A stretch of 64,000 nucleotides of DNA from Prevotella sp. S7-1-8. GTDB lineage: Bacteria > Bacteroidota > Bacteroidia > Bacteroidales > Bacteroidaceae. A program made the translations under genes and the position numbers. The notes under the pieces are model-generated. The model worked only from the letters and a program-made list of their open reading frames with translations, was not told the origin of the DNA and ran no database searches. Of the stretch, positions 8,270 to 17,331 are shown one piece after another; the first letter of the stretch is position 1; the number at the start of each line of letters is the position of its first letter. The stretch is taken from the NCBI RefSeq assembly GCF_000758925.1, contig NZ_JRNC01000033.1, positions 1 through 64,000 on the forward strand. The letters are read 5' to 3'.

Positions 8270-10261
8270 ATGACAAGAACATTCCTCCATAAAGTGCCCG
8301 GCATCGTTTCTCCTTACTCGGTAAGGAGAGCTTTCAGTATGTTATTGGTATTGTTTGGAGCCTTGTTCTTATTGGCATCTTGCGCTAAAATGGGAAGTCC
8401 GGATGGGGGATGGTACGATGAGACACCGCCCAAGGTTATAGGGGCCACACCCATGGACAAGGGAACTAACGTGAATAGTCGCCGCATCATCATCCGCTTT
8501 AACGAGTATATCACCATTGACAATCCCACTCAAAATGTTGTTGTGTCACCCCCACAAATGGAGATGCCAGAGATTAAGGGGCAGGGCAAACGCATCTCCG
8601 TCCATCTTTTAGATTCGCTCAAACCCAACACCACGTACACCGTGGACTTCTCCAATGCCATTAAGGACAACAACGAGGGTAACCCGCTTGGCAACTACAC
8701 ATACAGTTTCTCCACAGGAGACCATATAGACACCATGGAAGTGTCTGGCTATGTGTTGCAAGCCGACAACTTGGAGCCCATCCAAGGCATGCTCGTAGGC
8801 TTGTATAGCAATCTCTCAGATACCATTTTCAAGAAAAAACCCATGTTGCGTGTCTCACGAACCGACTCGCGAGGGCATTTCGTCATTAAAGGCATAGCAC
8901 CCGGTAAATATCGCGTTTACGGTCTTCAGGACGCTGATGGAGACTATGTTTTTGGCCAAAAAAGCGAGATGATAGCGTTCAATCACGATATTATTGAGCC
9001 ATCGCTCAAACCAGACACACGACAAGACACTACTTGGATAGATAGCTTGCATATCAAAAACATCGAGCGCGTGAATTACACTCACTACCTGCCCGATGAT
9101 ATATGCCTGCGCGCTTTCAATGAAAAAAACACTAACAGATACCTGCTTAAAACTGAGCGTAAAGAGCCCACGCACTTCACATTGTATTATAGTAGTGGCT
9201 CGGACACGCTGCCACAGTTGCGTGGACTCAATTTTAACGCGGACAACGCGTTTGTGATAGATGCTACCCCTGCCAACGATACGATCAACTATTGGCTTCG
9301 AGACACGGCATTGGTCAATACCGACACGTTGAGCGTGGAGATTAGACATCATATCACCGACACCCTTGGCGTGCTGCGTCTGCGTACAGATACCATCACG
9401 TTGCTCTCCAAACAGCCTTATGCCAAGCGTCTTAAGGAACGACAAAAAGCTTTTGACACATGGCAAAAAGCGCAAGAAAAAAAGAAGAAGAAAGGTGAGC
9501 CATACGATACCGTCATGCCAAAGGAGCCGCTCAAATTGACAATATCGCCATCTGGAGAGATGGATCCAGACCAAAATGTCAATATACAATCAGACGTTCC
9601 TTTGCTTGAGGTAGACACTGCCATGCTGCACCTTTACAGCAAGCCCGAGGGCGACACGCTATGGTATCGAGAACCTTACGAAATGTCGAGGCGCACGTCT
9701 CTAAACTATGTTGTCAAGGCATCGTGGCGGCCTGGCAGCGAGTACAGCTTTGAGGCTGACAGCGCCGCCTTTAAAAACATTTACGGGTTGGCGAGCGATC
9801 GTTTAAAACAAGGTTTTAAGGTACGCGCCAATGACTCCTACGCCACACTCTTGGTGACACTCGATGGAATGTCAGGAAAACATGTCATAGGACAATTGAT
9901 AGATGGCTCTGACAAAGTGGTGAAACAAGCGTTCACGTCAAACGGCCAATTGGAATTTTACTATCTTAGAGAGGGAAAATATTACATGCGTCTCATAGTT
10001 GATGCCAACAATAATGGAATTTGGGACACAGGCAGTTATGATGATAACATACAGCCAGAGGAGGTTTACTATTATCCCGAGGAGATAGATTGTAAAGCTA
10101 AATGGGATGTAACCAGAACGTGGAATCCTACGTCTATGGAATTGTATAGACAAAAACCAAATGCCATCACCAAGCAGAAGGGGGAGAAGGAGAGAACCAT
10201 TAAACACCGAAATTTGGAACGCGCGAAAAAACTTGGTATAGAGTACATTCCAAAATTATAA
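8270..10261 (+). CDS. Lipoprotein with N-terminal Ig-like domain
   Basis: 663 residues from ATG 8270. A later ATG at 8339 (MLLVLFGALFLLASC) would place the signal peptide right at the start and may be the true initiation site. The lipobox LLASC gives a lipidated Cys at residue 38. After it comes a Big_5/SbsA-like Ig domain (about 50-155) with TPPKVIGATP, IIIRFNEYI, VVSPP and the LKPNTTYTVDFSNAIKDNNEGN motif. A carboxypeptidase-regulatory-like segment follows (GHFVIKGIAPGKYRVYGLQD). The rest is beta-rich, and the C-terminus repeats a DANNNGIWDTGSYDDN calcium-loop-like motif. It is probably an envelope lipoprotein, and its specific role is unknown. The family is a conserved Bacteroidota one. 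Confidence 0.8.
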   Translation: MTRTFLHKVPGIVSPYSVRRAFSMLLVLFGALFLLASCAKMGSPDGGWYDETPPKVIGATPMDKGTNVNSRRIIIRFNEYITIDNPTQNVVVSPPQMEMPEIKGQGKRISVHLLDSLKPNTTYTVDFSNAIKDNNEGNPLGNYTYSFSTGDHIDTMEVSGYVLQADNLEPIQGMLVGLYSNLSDTIFKKKPMLRVSRTDSRGHFVIKGIAPGKYRVYGLQDADGDYVFGQKSEMIAFNHDIIEPSLKPDTRQDTTWIDSLHIKNIERVNYTHYLPDDICLRAFNEKNTNRYLLKTERKEPTHFTLYYSSGSDTLPQLRGLNFNADNAFVIDATPANDTINYWLRDTALVNTDTLSVEIRHHITDTLGVLRLRTDTITLLSKQPYAKRLKERQKAFDTWQKAQEKKKKKGEPYDTVMPKEPLKLTISPSGEMDPDQNVNIQSDVPLLEVDTAMLHLYSKPEGDTLWYREPYEMSRRTSLNYVVKASWRPGSEYSFEADSAAFKNIYGLASDRLKQGFKVRANDSYATLLVTLDGMSGKHVIGQLIDGSDKVVKQAFTSNGQLEFYYLREGKYYMRLIVDANNNGIWDTGSYDDNIQPEEVYYYPEEIDCKAKWDVTRTWNPTSMELYRQKPNAITKQKGEKERTIKHRNLERAKKLGIEYIPKL

Positions 10262-10469
10262 GTTGGGCGTTTTTCATCAATAGCCATCAAGCGGTGTCTT
10301 TTTCATCTGCCGGAGCGTGTCGTCTTTAAAAGAGAGTGAGTGCGCGTGTGCCGCGTTACTGGCGATAGACGGCAGATTGACGAAATGGCACATGCGATGG
10401 ACGCTAAGTGAAATGGAAAAAACACGCAGATCAATTGTTCGTTTAATTTTGAGCACTTACTTAAATAGA

Positions 10470-11288
10470 ATGAAGAATTTTCTTAAGACCATACTGATGA
10501 CATTATTTTTCGTCATCGGCCATGTACCGGCCAATGCCCAGTGCGGTTTTCAGAACACCGCTTTCAAATCAGGAGAACACCTTTCATACAATCTTTATTT
10601 CAATTGGAAGTTTGTTTGGGTCAAAGCCGGTACGGCCACCTTCTCCACTGTACGGAGTGTCTATAACGGCCAGCCAGCCTATAGGGGCAGCCTGATCACG
10701 CGAGGCAGCCGCAGGGTGGACAAGCTTTTTATGTTGCGCGACACGCTTCTTTGCTACAACAGTCTGAGGCTTGAGCCACTCTATTATCGCAAAGGTGCGA
10801 CAGAAGGCTCGCGCTATACGGTAGATGAGGTGTTTTATTCATATTCCAATGGAAAGTGCAACACCAAGCAGCACAGGCAGCGACATGATGGCACGCGTAC
10901 GTGGAACAAATACGTGTACAACGAGTGCGTGTTTGACATGATGAGCATTTTCATGCGTGCCCGCTCTTTTAGCGTTGATGGTTGGAAGCGAGGCAAGGAT
11001 GTCAATTTCCGTATGGTGGATGGTAGCGCGAGCTATCCGGCTAAACTAAGGTACGATGGCAAACGAAAAGTGAAAACAGACGATGGCCATATATATCGAT
11101 GTTTGAAGTTGAGTTATATGGATAACGAGAATGGTAAGGGTTATAAAAAGATAGTGGATTTTTATGTCACCGACGACGCTAACCATGTGCCTGTTATGCT
11201 CGACATGCACTTACGCTTTGGATCCGCCAAGGCATATATGGTCAATATGCGTGGCCTGCGAGGCCCTGTGGGCGCACTGTTGAAATAA
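10470..11288 (+). CDS. DUF3108 domain-containing secreted protein
   Basis: 272 residues from the ATG at 10470, which places a clear signal peptide (KTILMTLFFVIGHVPANA|Q) at the N-terminus. An in-frame ATG at 10317 would prepend about 50 residues that hide that signal. The body begins with FKSGEHLSYNLYFNWKFVWVKAGTA, the DUF3108 opening, and ends with a beta-rich region (FYVTDDANHVPVMLDM) typical of this periplasmic lipid-binding-like fold. The function is not established. It follows the Ig-like lipoprotein gene after 208 bases, with no clear promoter between them. Confidence 0.85.
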   Translation: MKNFLKTILMTLFFVIGHVPANAQCGFQNTAFKSGEHLSYNLYFNWKFVWVKAGTATFSTVRSVYNGQPAYRGSLITRGSRRVDKLFMLRDTLLCYNSLRLEPLYYRKGATEGSRYTVDEVFYSYSNGKCNTKQHRQRHDGTRTWNKYVYNECVFDMMSIFMRARSFSVDGWKRGKDVNFRMVDGSASYPAKLRYDGKRKVKTDDGHIYRCLKLSYMDNENGKGYKKIVDFYVTDDANHVPVMLDMHLRFGSAKAYMVNMRGLRGPVGALLK

Positions 11289-11522
11289 TGTAGGGGTATC
11301 TTTGTTAGGCTATGACAGTCTCTGTTTGATGATTTTCATGTATAGCTCATCGGGAAAATCCAATAATCATGACATGATACGAGAGACTGCATCCACTCTA
11401 TGCGCCTCTGTACGATTGATATTTTTCGTCAACAGGAATAATATATCATAGTGCATAAACCCTTGGCAAAGATGCTTCAAAAGCGTCTATGAAAACAATC
11501 TTATGGAGGCATGTTTATTTTC
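11289..11522. other. Convergent intergenic spacer
   Basis: Lies between the ends of two converging genes. A -7-like TATCTTTG occurs at 11297-11304, but no gene follows it on that strand. Eight-base inverted arms CAGTCTCT (11316-11323) and AGAGACTG (11382-11389) flank a 58-base loop. No coding frame is seen. Confidence 0.3.
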
Positions 11523-13517
11523 TCATAGTTTTACCCGTATTTGCACTTCCAGGTCGGTTATGTTTTTACCCTCCACGGTTTGTAGTCCACTACCCATTTT
11601 CGTGACATCGAAATGATGCGTGGTACCCAATTTGGCCATCACCATGACGCTATGGCCGATGTCCGCGCGCGCGCTCAATGCTACGCGCATGCCTTGGCCA
11701 AAAAATGCCGGGAATGACAATGTGTACAGCATGCCCCTTTCGTACGCGTAGATACGTGATTGGAAATCGTCCGTGTGGAAATATCCCACCTGGGCGTTCA
11801 GTTTAAGCCATTGTTGGTTCAAGCAGACATTCTCGGTCAGCATATAGCCGAGACTGCCGTCCTTAAACCTCGTATAGCTCATGTCGGCTTGCGTGCGCGT
11901 GGTCCAATGGGGTCCAGTATGGGTCACGGCCAAGCGTCCGCGATGCTCATAGCGCATGGTCAGCGATGTTTTTTCGGCGTTGTCGCGCTCACGCGCTTTT
12001 AGCCGGTATCGCCCCAAGAAACTGAGTGCCCCGCGCTCGTAGGTGGCCTGGACAAAATGGTCAAAACAGCGTGAAGACCGGCTCGCTTGGTATTTGGGCC
12101 AAGCGAAATAGGCCATGTCTGTGTAAAACGTCATCAACAAGTGCCTCATGGGCATCCAGTTACCACCAATGTACAAGCCGCTCTCATTGTTCACAGCCCT
12201 CCCCTCGGCAAAGCTCTCGCCAAAAATGGCCTCGTATTGATAAGGATAAAATCGCTGAAGGGCAGTGAGCGAAAGGTTGTTTAGCAGTTGGTAACTTATG
12301 CTGTTGATGGTGGCGATTGTCCCCCGGTTGCCTGTCGCGGTCTCTCCCGCTATGTTGAGGCGTCCGGACACGTAGCCATAATCCACGCTCATGTTCCAAA
12401 ACGATTTGCCACTTGGGCGCCATCTTCGAAAACGTTGCGACGTGTTGGGGCGCAAATCACGGTCGAAGGCAGTGCGCGACGCGGTGATGCCAACGTGAAA
12501 ACCGTTTCGAAAGAAATTCAGGTTGCCACCTATTGTTGTCTGCGAAGTGTTGCGACGGCGCCGCATCTCGCTGGGTGTGCGGTGATAACCCGTGGTGAGC
12601 AGCGAGGCCACCGAGATTGAATCTGCGTTGAGCGTGGCGTCTACACGTCGCCACGAGACAAAGGCTGACATGTCGAGTCCACGCGAGAGGGTCACGGTGG
12701 CTGCCACCCCTTGCAGATAGTTGGCTTCTAATCGACTGCTGTGCGCCATAATATGGTTGGTGTTTCGCCCAATTGTGGCTAAGGTGTTGATTTTGCCAAG
12801 TCCAAACGAATTGTTCATCACTAACCCCATGCCAAATCGCAGTCGATACCTTCCCACTACCAATTTGCGCAGCCTGCCCACGTTTGATAGCAGTGCGTAA
12901 GCTGAATAGAAATCGTAGCCAATGGCGTTTTGCCCGGCGAAAAATGGTTCGCCGGCATCTTGTGAGGCCACAAAACCTGCTTTGACGCGCTGGCCGGCAT
13001 GGAAAGTGTAGCGCAACCAGTGCTTATACTTGTAACCCAAATATCCATTGCGGTCGCCCCTGCGCTCATAAAACGGTATCTTGATGGCACCTACCATCTC
13101 GTGCTGGCCGTACTTCAAGATGTTTCTGAGCGAGGGTAGGGAGTCGCGAGCCACCTCGGGCACTATCGTGACAAATTGCATGAGCATGTCTACGTCCGTG
13201 CGCTCCAAGGAGGAAATCATGCGAAGCTCTATGGGAGTCTCGATGCGCCCCACCTTGTCGCGATACTCCATGATGTCCATTATTTGTTGATTGGATAAGA
13301 AGGGCAAGCGGCCAAGGTCCTCGCGCGTGCATCGGTTCAGGTCCATTTTGTTGGCCGCTATGCTTTGCAGCTCCTCGATGGTTTGTTCCCAGCTACCCGA
13401 TTCTATGTCTTCCATCTGTCCCATGCGGTTAAGATATTCTTCCCACGAGCCAATGTCTTGGGCGTAAGACACGAGGGATAGCAGCGCGAGAAACAACGAG
13501 ATGACTACTTTTTGCAT
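11523..13517 (-). CDS. Secreted helix-hairpin-helix protein with a beta-barrel body
   Basis: 664 residues. It has a signal peptide (KVVISLFLALLSLVSYA|Q), then a ComEA-like helix-hairpin-helix region of about 120 residues with paired motifs: KMDLNRCTREDLGRLPFLSNQQ and VGRIETPIELRMISSLER. The remaining 500 residues alternate polar and hydrophobic residues with many Trp/Tyr/Arg, read like an outer-membrane barrel (GAIKIPFYERRGDRNGYLG, MNNSFGLGKINTL) and end in a hydrophobic strand. HhH modules usually bind DNA, so an exported protein with HhH plus barrel suggests a DNA-handling or purely structural outer-membrane role. This is inference. It is the only leftward gene in a rightward stretch, divergent from the DUF4294 gene. 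Confidence 0.75.
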   Translation of the reverse strand: MQKVVISLFLALLSLVSYAQDIGSWEEYLNRMGQMEDIESGSWEQTIEELQSIAANKMDLNRCTREDLGRLPFLSNQQIMDIMEYRDKVGRIETPIELRMISSLERTDVDMLMQFVTIVPEVARDSLPSLRNILKYGQHEMVGAIKIPFYERRGDRNGYLGYKYKHWLRYTFHAGQRVKAGFVASQDAGEPFFAGQNAIGYDFYSAYALLSNVGRLRKLVVGRYRLRFGMGLVMNNSFGLGKINTLATIGRNTNHIMAHSSRLEANYLQGVAATVTLSRGLDMSAFVSWRRVDATLNADSISVASLLTTGYHRTPSEMRRRRNTSQTTIGGNLNFFRNGFHVGITASRTAFDRDLRPNTSQRFRRWRPSGKSFWNMSVDYGYVSGRLNIAGETATGNRGTIATINSISYQLLNNLSLTALQRFYPYQYEAIFGESFAEGRAVNNESGLYIGGNWMPMRHLLMTFYTDMAYFAWPKYQASRSSRCFDHFVQATYERGALSFLGRYRLKARERDNAEKTSLTMRYEHRGRLAVTHTGPHWTTRTQADMSYTRFKDGSLGYMLTENVCLNQQWLKLNAQVGYFHTDDFQSRIYAYERGMLYTLSFPAFFGQGMRVALSARADIGHSVMVMAKLGTTHHFDVTKMGSGLQTVEGKNITDLEVQIRVKL

Positions 13518-13542
13518 GGATTGGCATTGAGGTTGGACATTC

Positions 13543-13573
13543 CAAAAGTAATCATTTGCCTGATAATATCCAA
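13543..13573 (-). promoter_or_regulatory. Promoter of the helix-hairpin-helix gene
   Basis: On the minus strand, TACTTTTG at 13550-13543 and TTG at 13573-13571 are 20 bases apart. The start codon lies 26 bases further on in the direction of transcription. Confidence 0.6.
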
Positions 13574-13646
13574 CGAATGCTCTCGTTAAATGTCCGAAAG
13601 CGTCATTTTTGGTTCACTTCGCTTTGTATTTTTTTAATGAAATCTC

Positions 13647-13677
13647 TTTGCCGTTGACCAAATAGATTGTAATTTTG
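13647..13677 (+). promoter_or_regulatory. Promoter of the DUF4294 gene
   Basis: TTTG at 13647-13650 and TAATTTTG at 13670-13677 with a 19-base spacer, a strong match. The box ends only 8 bases before the ATG at 13686, which implies an almost leaderless transcript. Confidence 0.65.
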
Positions 13678-13685
13678 CCGGTGAG

Positions 13686-14327
13686 ATGAGAATTATTTTG
13701 TCCTTGTTCCTGCTCTTGGCCATGTCTACGGCAAGCCTCGCCCAGACAGACAGGCCTGGTCATGTCAACCCGGAAGATCGCGAGGTCGACATGGACAATC
13801 CCACTTTTGTGCCTATGATAAGAGTGGGAAAGGTGAAGGTTGGCGGCGACTCCATTCAATACATGGAGATGAATGACATCTGGGTTTTTGCCGAGCCTAT
13901 ATTCAAGGACGCGCGTCAGCGTGCCGCTTACAATCGTTTGGTTTACAACGTGAAAAAGGTGTTGCCCATTGCCAAGGAGGTAAAGCGTATCATTATAGAG
14001 ACGGGTGATTATCTCGAGACGTTGCCTAACAAGAAAGCTCGGGACGAGCACATGAAGCTTGTGGAGCGCAGCATTAAGAAAGAATATACGCCACGCATGA
14101 AAAAACTGACCTACAGCCAAGGCAAACTTCTCATCAGGCTTGTCTACCGCGAGTGCAACAGCTCGAGTTATGAACTCATCAACGGATTTCTCGGACCAAT
14201 CAGAGCGGGATTTTATCAAGCTTTCGCATGGGTGTTTGGCGCAAGCTTGAAAAAGCGATACGATCCCAATGGCGTGGACCGGCTAACGGAGCGCATAGTG
14301 TTGCAGGTGGAGGCGGGGCAGTTGTAG
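13686..14327 (+). CDS. DUF4294 domain-containing secreted protein
   Basis: 213 residues. The first 19 residues (MRIILSLFLLLAMSTASLA) form a signal peptide that ends before QTD. DUF4294 features follow: DIWVFAEPIFKDARQRAAYNRLVYNVKKVLPIAKE, then a charged helical centre with many Lys/Arg, and RLVYRECNSSSYELINGFLGPIRAGFYQAFAWVFG near the C-terminus. The family is restricted largely to Bacteroidota. The protein is probably periplasmic, and its function is unknown. The predicted promoter is so close that the message would have hardly any 5' leader. Confidence 0.85.
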   Translation: MRIILSLFLLLAMSTASLAQTDRPGHVNPEDREVDMDNPTFVPMIRVGKVKVGGDSIQYMEMNDIWVFAEPIFKDARQRAAYNRLVYNVKKVLPIAKEVKRIIIETGDYLETLPNKKARDEHMKLVERSIKKEYTPRMKKLTYSQGKLLIRLVYRECNSSSYELINGFLGPIRAGFYQAFAWVFGASLKKRYDPNGVDRLTERIVLQVEAGQL

Positions 14328-14639
14328 TTCACGATTCACAATACTTAAATTTGGGATTTACAAAATGTCGCGCGCTAAAATGTTTTGACAAAGCATAAAA
14401 CGGGTGACGGCGTGTCTCGCCAAGCATATTTTTTTTTATCCATACTCTCCCATTTGCCTGTGCAATTCCAAATCCTTGTTCCAAATTTATGACAAAATAT
14501 GCTTTTTTTTAAAATACTATGGCAATCAAGACTTTTATATTAGATTTTTTACTAAATTTGCAAAACGAATAAAATTTATAAAAAAAAATAATATAATTAC
14601 ATATCGCGGATTATTCATCATTAATAAAAATTGCTTAGT
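14328..14639. other. AT-rich upstream region of the outer membrane protein gene
   Basis: AT-rich and non-coding. A 79-codon frame here has no family resemblance. The only clear signal is a -7 box TAAATTTG at 14553-14560. The -33 partner is weak, so confidence is moderate. This leaves an AT-rich leader of about 75 bases before the start at 14640. Confidence 0.45.
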
Positions 14640-15185
14640 ATGAAAAAGTTTATTTTAGCCGCTGCAGTGGCATTGTTTAGTGTTGTCGCTAACGCGCAAG
14701 AGGGTAAGTTTGCCGTAGGCGCACAGGTGTTGTATCCCACAGACGTGAAAAGTCTTGGTGTGGGAGCAAAAGCTTCTTACGGTTTCACCGACGCTATTCA
14801 AGGCCAAGTCTCGTTCAACTATTTCTTAAAGAAAAATTACACCACCGTATGGGATGTGAACGCCGACGCTCACTATCTTTTCAACATTGGCAACAACGTC
14901 AAGATATATCCCTTGGCAGGTCTTACCTACATGAGTGTAAGCATTGACAACAACAGTTTGACAAAAGAACTTGCTGGCGCAATATCTGACATCACAGGAC
15001 AAGACGTTGGCAAATCGCTCCCCCAAGTAGGCTCAACAACCGATGGAAAGTTTGGCGTGAACCTTGGCGGTGGCATCCAATACGCTCTCACCGAATCACT
15101 GCTGCTCAACGCCGAAGCCAAGTTCCAAATTGTCAGCAACTACAATCAAGCCGTGCTCTCAGCTGGCATCGCTTACGCTTTCTAA
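14640..15185 (+). CDS. Small outer membrane beta-barrel protein
   Basis: 181 residues from ATG 14640 (MKKFILAAAVALFSVVANA|Q, a textbook signal peptide). The mature part is a sequence of amphipathic strands, for example FAVGAQVLYPTDVKSLGVGAKASYGFTD, separated by short turns, ending in LSAGIAYAF with a terminal Phe as needed for BAM-dependent insertion. Size and layout match eight-stranded OmpX/OmpW-like barrels (outer membrane beta-barrel family). The role is unknown and may be structural. It is closed by a strong terminator 30 bases downstream. Confidence 0.8.
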   Translation: MKKFILAAAVALFSVVANAQEGKFAVGAQVLYPTDVKSLGVGAKASYGFTDAIQGQVSFNYFLKKNYTTVWDVNADAHYLFNIGNNVKIYPLAGLTYMSVSIDNNSLTKELAGAISDITGQDVGKSLPQVGSTTDGKFGVNLGGGIQYALTESLLLNAEAKFQIVSNYNQAVLSAGIAYAF

Positions 15186-15213
15186 AGACTCGTGTTTACG
15201 ATCCATCATAACG

Positions 15214-15245
15214 AAATCCCGAACCATCTGCGTTCGGGATTTTTT
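15214..15245 (+). terminator. Intrinsic terminator after the small outer membrane protein gene
   Basis: An 11-bp stem AAATCCCGAAC (15214-15224) with GTTCGGGATTT (15232-15242), a 7-base loop and a following run of T. Confidence 0.85.
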
Positions 15246-15538
15246 TGTTGCGCACTTTTGATACCAAACGGCCTCGCGAGCATTTGCGCAAGCGCGCGAT
15301 AAAGGCACCAGGCGCGTGCCTCGCTTCAAATATCGCGCCAAACACATGGAGCGTTGGCATAGACAAACCAAACTTGTCCCTCCAAAATCGCGAATACGGC
15401 AACCTGCATGAAACAAGCGACAAACGTCTTTCCTGCAAGTGAACAACAGATAAAGCTGTGCTTGTAAGAACTTGACGGAAACCTCAATGGCGCACCGTCT
15501 GCGACACGTGCCACTATGGAAACGGCTCAAAATAAATA

Positions 15539-15797
15539 TTGAAAATATCTGACAAGGCATCGCTCATATCTCGCCTATTCGCAACCAACAGAGCCATCGC
15601 GCGCAAATACGCGAAATATGAGCTTTTTAACAACACGCTGACAATCATGGATTTAGTATCTTTTTGCCTCTTTCCCTTAAAATAATTCTCTTTAAGGGCT
15701 TGCGTTCAGTACTTATTCATCATGCGATTAAAGTCTAATCCTGACGCATCCGCAACCTAAACGCGCGGCCTATACGGCCTAATCGCGCCGCCAATGG
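15539..15797 (-). repeat. Composite structured intergenic repeat, copy 1
   Basis: Reading leftward: CCATTGG (15797-15791), CGTTTAGG (15763-15756), a stem-loop with arms 15614-15601 (TCGCGTATTTGCGC) and 15584-15571 (TTGCGAATAGGCGA), then the tail TTGTCAGATATTTTCAA (15555-15539). The same ordered parts recur near 30.6, 47.1 and 59.8 kb. This copy lies downstream of yeiH in the direction of yeiH transcription. Confidence 0.7.
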
Positions 15798-15934
15798 ATA
15801 GCAATGGTAAAAAACAAGTTTGAAAATCGCGCCGCAAAAGAGAAAAAACGCAAGTGCGCCCTCTTTTTCCCCTGTGGAACAACCGGCGCGCAAGGCGTTT
15901 TTTTGTGACTTTTATTAGACAATCATATCCCTAA

Positions 15935-15983
15935 AAAACAAATGCCAACCAGTTGGAAATCTACGCTCCCAAGCGGTTGGCAT
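15935..15983 (-). terminator. Terminator of yeiH
   Basis: Nine-base inverted arms ATGCCAACC (15942-15950) and GGTTGGCAT (15975-15983). Read leftward, the stem is followed by TTTGTTTTTTAG, a U-rich tail suited to stopping yeiH transcription. Confidence 0.65.
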
Positions 15984-16057
15984 GCAATGTCACAGCCTAA
16001 ACACGATGACATGTTCACATCAAACGTGAATTGAAAATTGTGAGTGGTGAAATGAAA

Positions 16058-17092
16058 TTACATCATCAACGGCACTAAATATTTGGCCATGCAATAGCCG
16101 CCTCCTATCAACCACACATAGAGCATTGCCGCAAGCAGGAATGGTTTGAAGCCTGCCTTCTTGAATTTCTCAAAACTTGTCTCCGCGCCCAATGCCGTCA
16201 TGGCCATTGTTAGCAGGAAAGTGTCTAACGTGTTAATCATGTCTACCACACACGTAGGCAGCAAATTCAGGGAGTTGAACGCTATCACCACCAAGAACAG
16301 CACCGCGAACCATGGTATGTTTATTTTGCTTTTCCCTTGGCTTTCTCCGCGTTTGGCCACGTCTTTGGCCACGAAAAAAGCGATGACCAAAAGCACGGGC
16401 ACAAGCATCATCACACGAATCATCTTGACGATGATGGCCGAGTCGCTCACGTCGGCCCCCATAGCGTTGCCGGCTCCGACAACGTGCGCCACCTCGTGAA
16501 CTGTCGCGCCGGTGAAGATGCCCATTTGGCCAGGGTCTAAATCAAAGATGCCCGCACGGTAAAGCACGGGGTAGAGAAACATTGACAGCGTGCCAAAGAT
16601 TACTACCGTGGCCACCGCCACGGCTGTTTTATAGGGTTTGGGCTTGATGGCTCCGTCCACGCCCATGACGGCCGCGGCTCCGCAAATGGCGCTGCCCGAT
16701 GCCGTGAGCAAGGCGATGCTGCGGTCCATCTTTAAGATTTTGCCCAAAGCGATGCCTATAAGAATGGTGCTCACCACGATGATGGCGTCTATCACGATGG
16801 CCGGAATGCCCACGGCCATGACATCTTGGAAGGAAAGTTTGAAACCGTACAAGATAATGCCGAAACGCAAAATACGTTTCGAGCTGAACACTATACCTGG
16901 CACCCATGTGTCTGGCAGGTTGTTGCGAAGGCTGTTCGCGTATACCATGCCGAGGATAATGCCCACCACCATGGGGCTCAACGACAAGGCTTTGACCCAG
17001 CCCATCTCGCCAATGTAAAATGCGGCACACGCGAATAGTGCCATCAGTAGCACGCCATGAAGCATGCTGCCTCTTTCTTCTGATAATTTCAT
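16058..17092 (-). CDS. yeiH: YeiH-type putative sulfate exporter family membrane protein
   Basis: 344 residues from the ATG at 17092 (MKLSEERGSMLHG). A further upstream start would overlap the promoter. Nine or ten hydrophobic spans are visible. Family landmarks are LSPMVVGIILGMVYAN, RILRFGIILYGFKLSFQDV, LTASGSAICGAAAVMG and FTGATVHEVAHVVGAGNAMG. These UPF0324 proteins sit in the inner membrane. Export of sulfate or a related anion is proposed for relatives but is not proven. It has its own promoter and a terminator about 75 bases after the stop. Confidence 0.88.
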   Translation of the reverse strand: MKLSEERGSMLHGVLLMALFACAAFYIGEMGWVKALSLSPMVVGIILGMVYANSLRNNLPDTWVPGIVFSSKRILRFGIILYGFKLSFQDVMAVGIPAIVIDAIIVVSTILIGIALGKILKMDRSIALLTASGSAICGAAAVMGVDGAIKPKPYKTAVAVATVVIFGTLSMFLYPVLYRAGIFDLDPGQMGIFTGATVHEVAHVVGAGNAMGADVSDSAIIVKMIRVMMLVPVLLVIAFFVAKDVAKRGESQGKSKINIPWFAVLFLVVIAFNSLNLLPTCVVDMINTLDTFLLTMAMTALGAETSFEKFKKAGFKPFLLAAMLYVWLIGGGYCMAKYLVPLMM

Positions 17093-17120
17093 TGTATCTT
17101 TTTTATATAAAAACCGCATG

Positions 17121-17128
17121 CAAAAGTA
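17121..17128 (-). promoter_or_regulatory. -7 element of the yeiH promoter
   Basis: On the minus strand TACTTTTG (17128-17121) followed by C matches TAnnTTTG. The -33 partner (ATTG at 17156-17153) has a spacer of 24, longer than ideal. Confidence 0.45.
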
Positions 17129-17331
17129 GTGAAAAACAGATAAATTGGGGGACAATAATAGAAGAATTTTTTAATGCGTTTACGATAATGGCAATTTGGA
17201 AATCAAGTGGAAAAAGCGTTAAATACACATAAAATAGTTGAATATTAAGTGTTTGTATACAATGTTTCGTTCTGTTGCGCTGACACATGAAGATAGTCTT
17301 CCTTAAAGGAAAAAAATGGCGCGACGCAACT

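Larger units (their letters stand above)
15246..16057. other. Long convergent intergenic region
   Basis: About 800 bases without a credible gene. The short frames on either strand have no start context, family match or compositional support. It contains copy 1 of the composite repeat (15539-15797), a perfect CCCTTAAA...TTTAAGGG hairpin (15674-15698) inside it, and the leftward yeiH terminator near 15942-15983. GC-rich palindromic stretches flank the repeat. Confidence 0.5.

Noticed and set aside
14404-14643. A 79-codon frame before the small outer membrane protein
   Set aside because: AT-rich, low complexity and overlapping the promoter and the true start.
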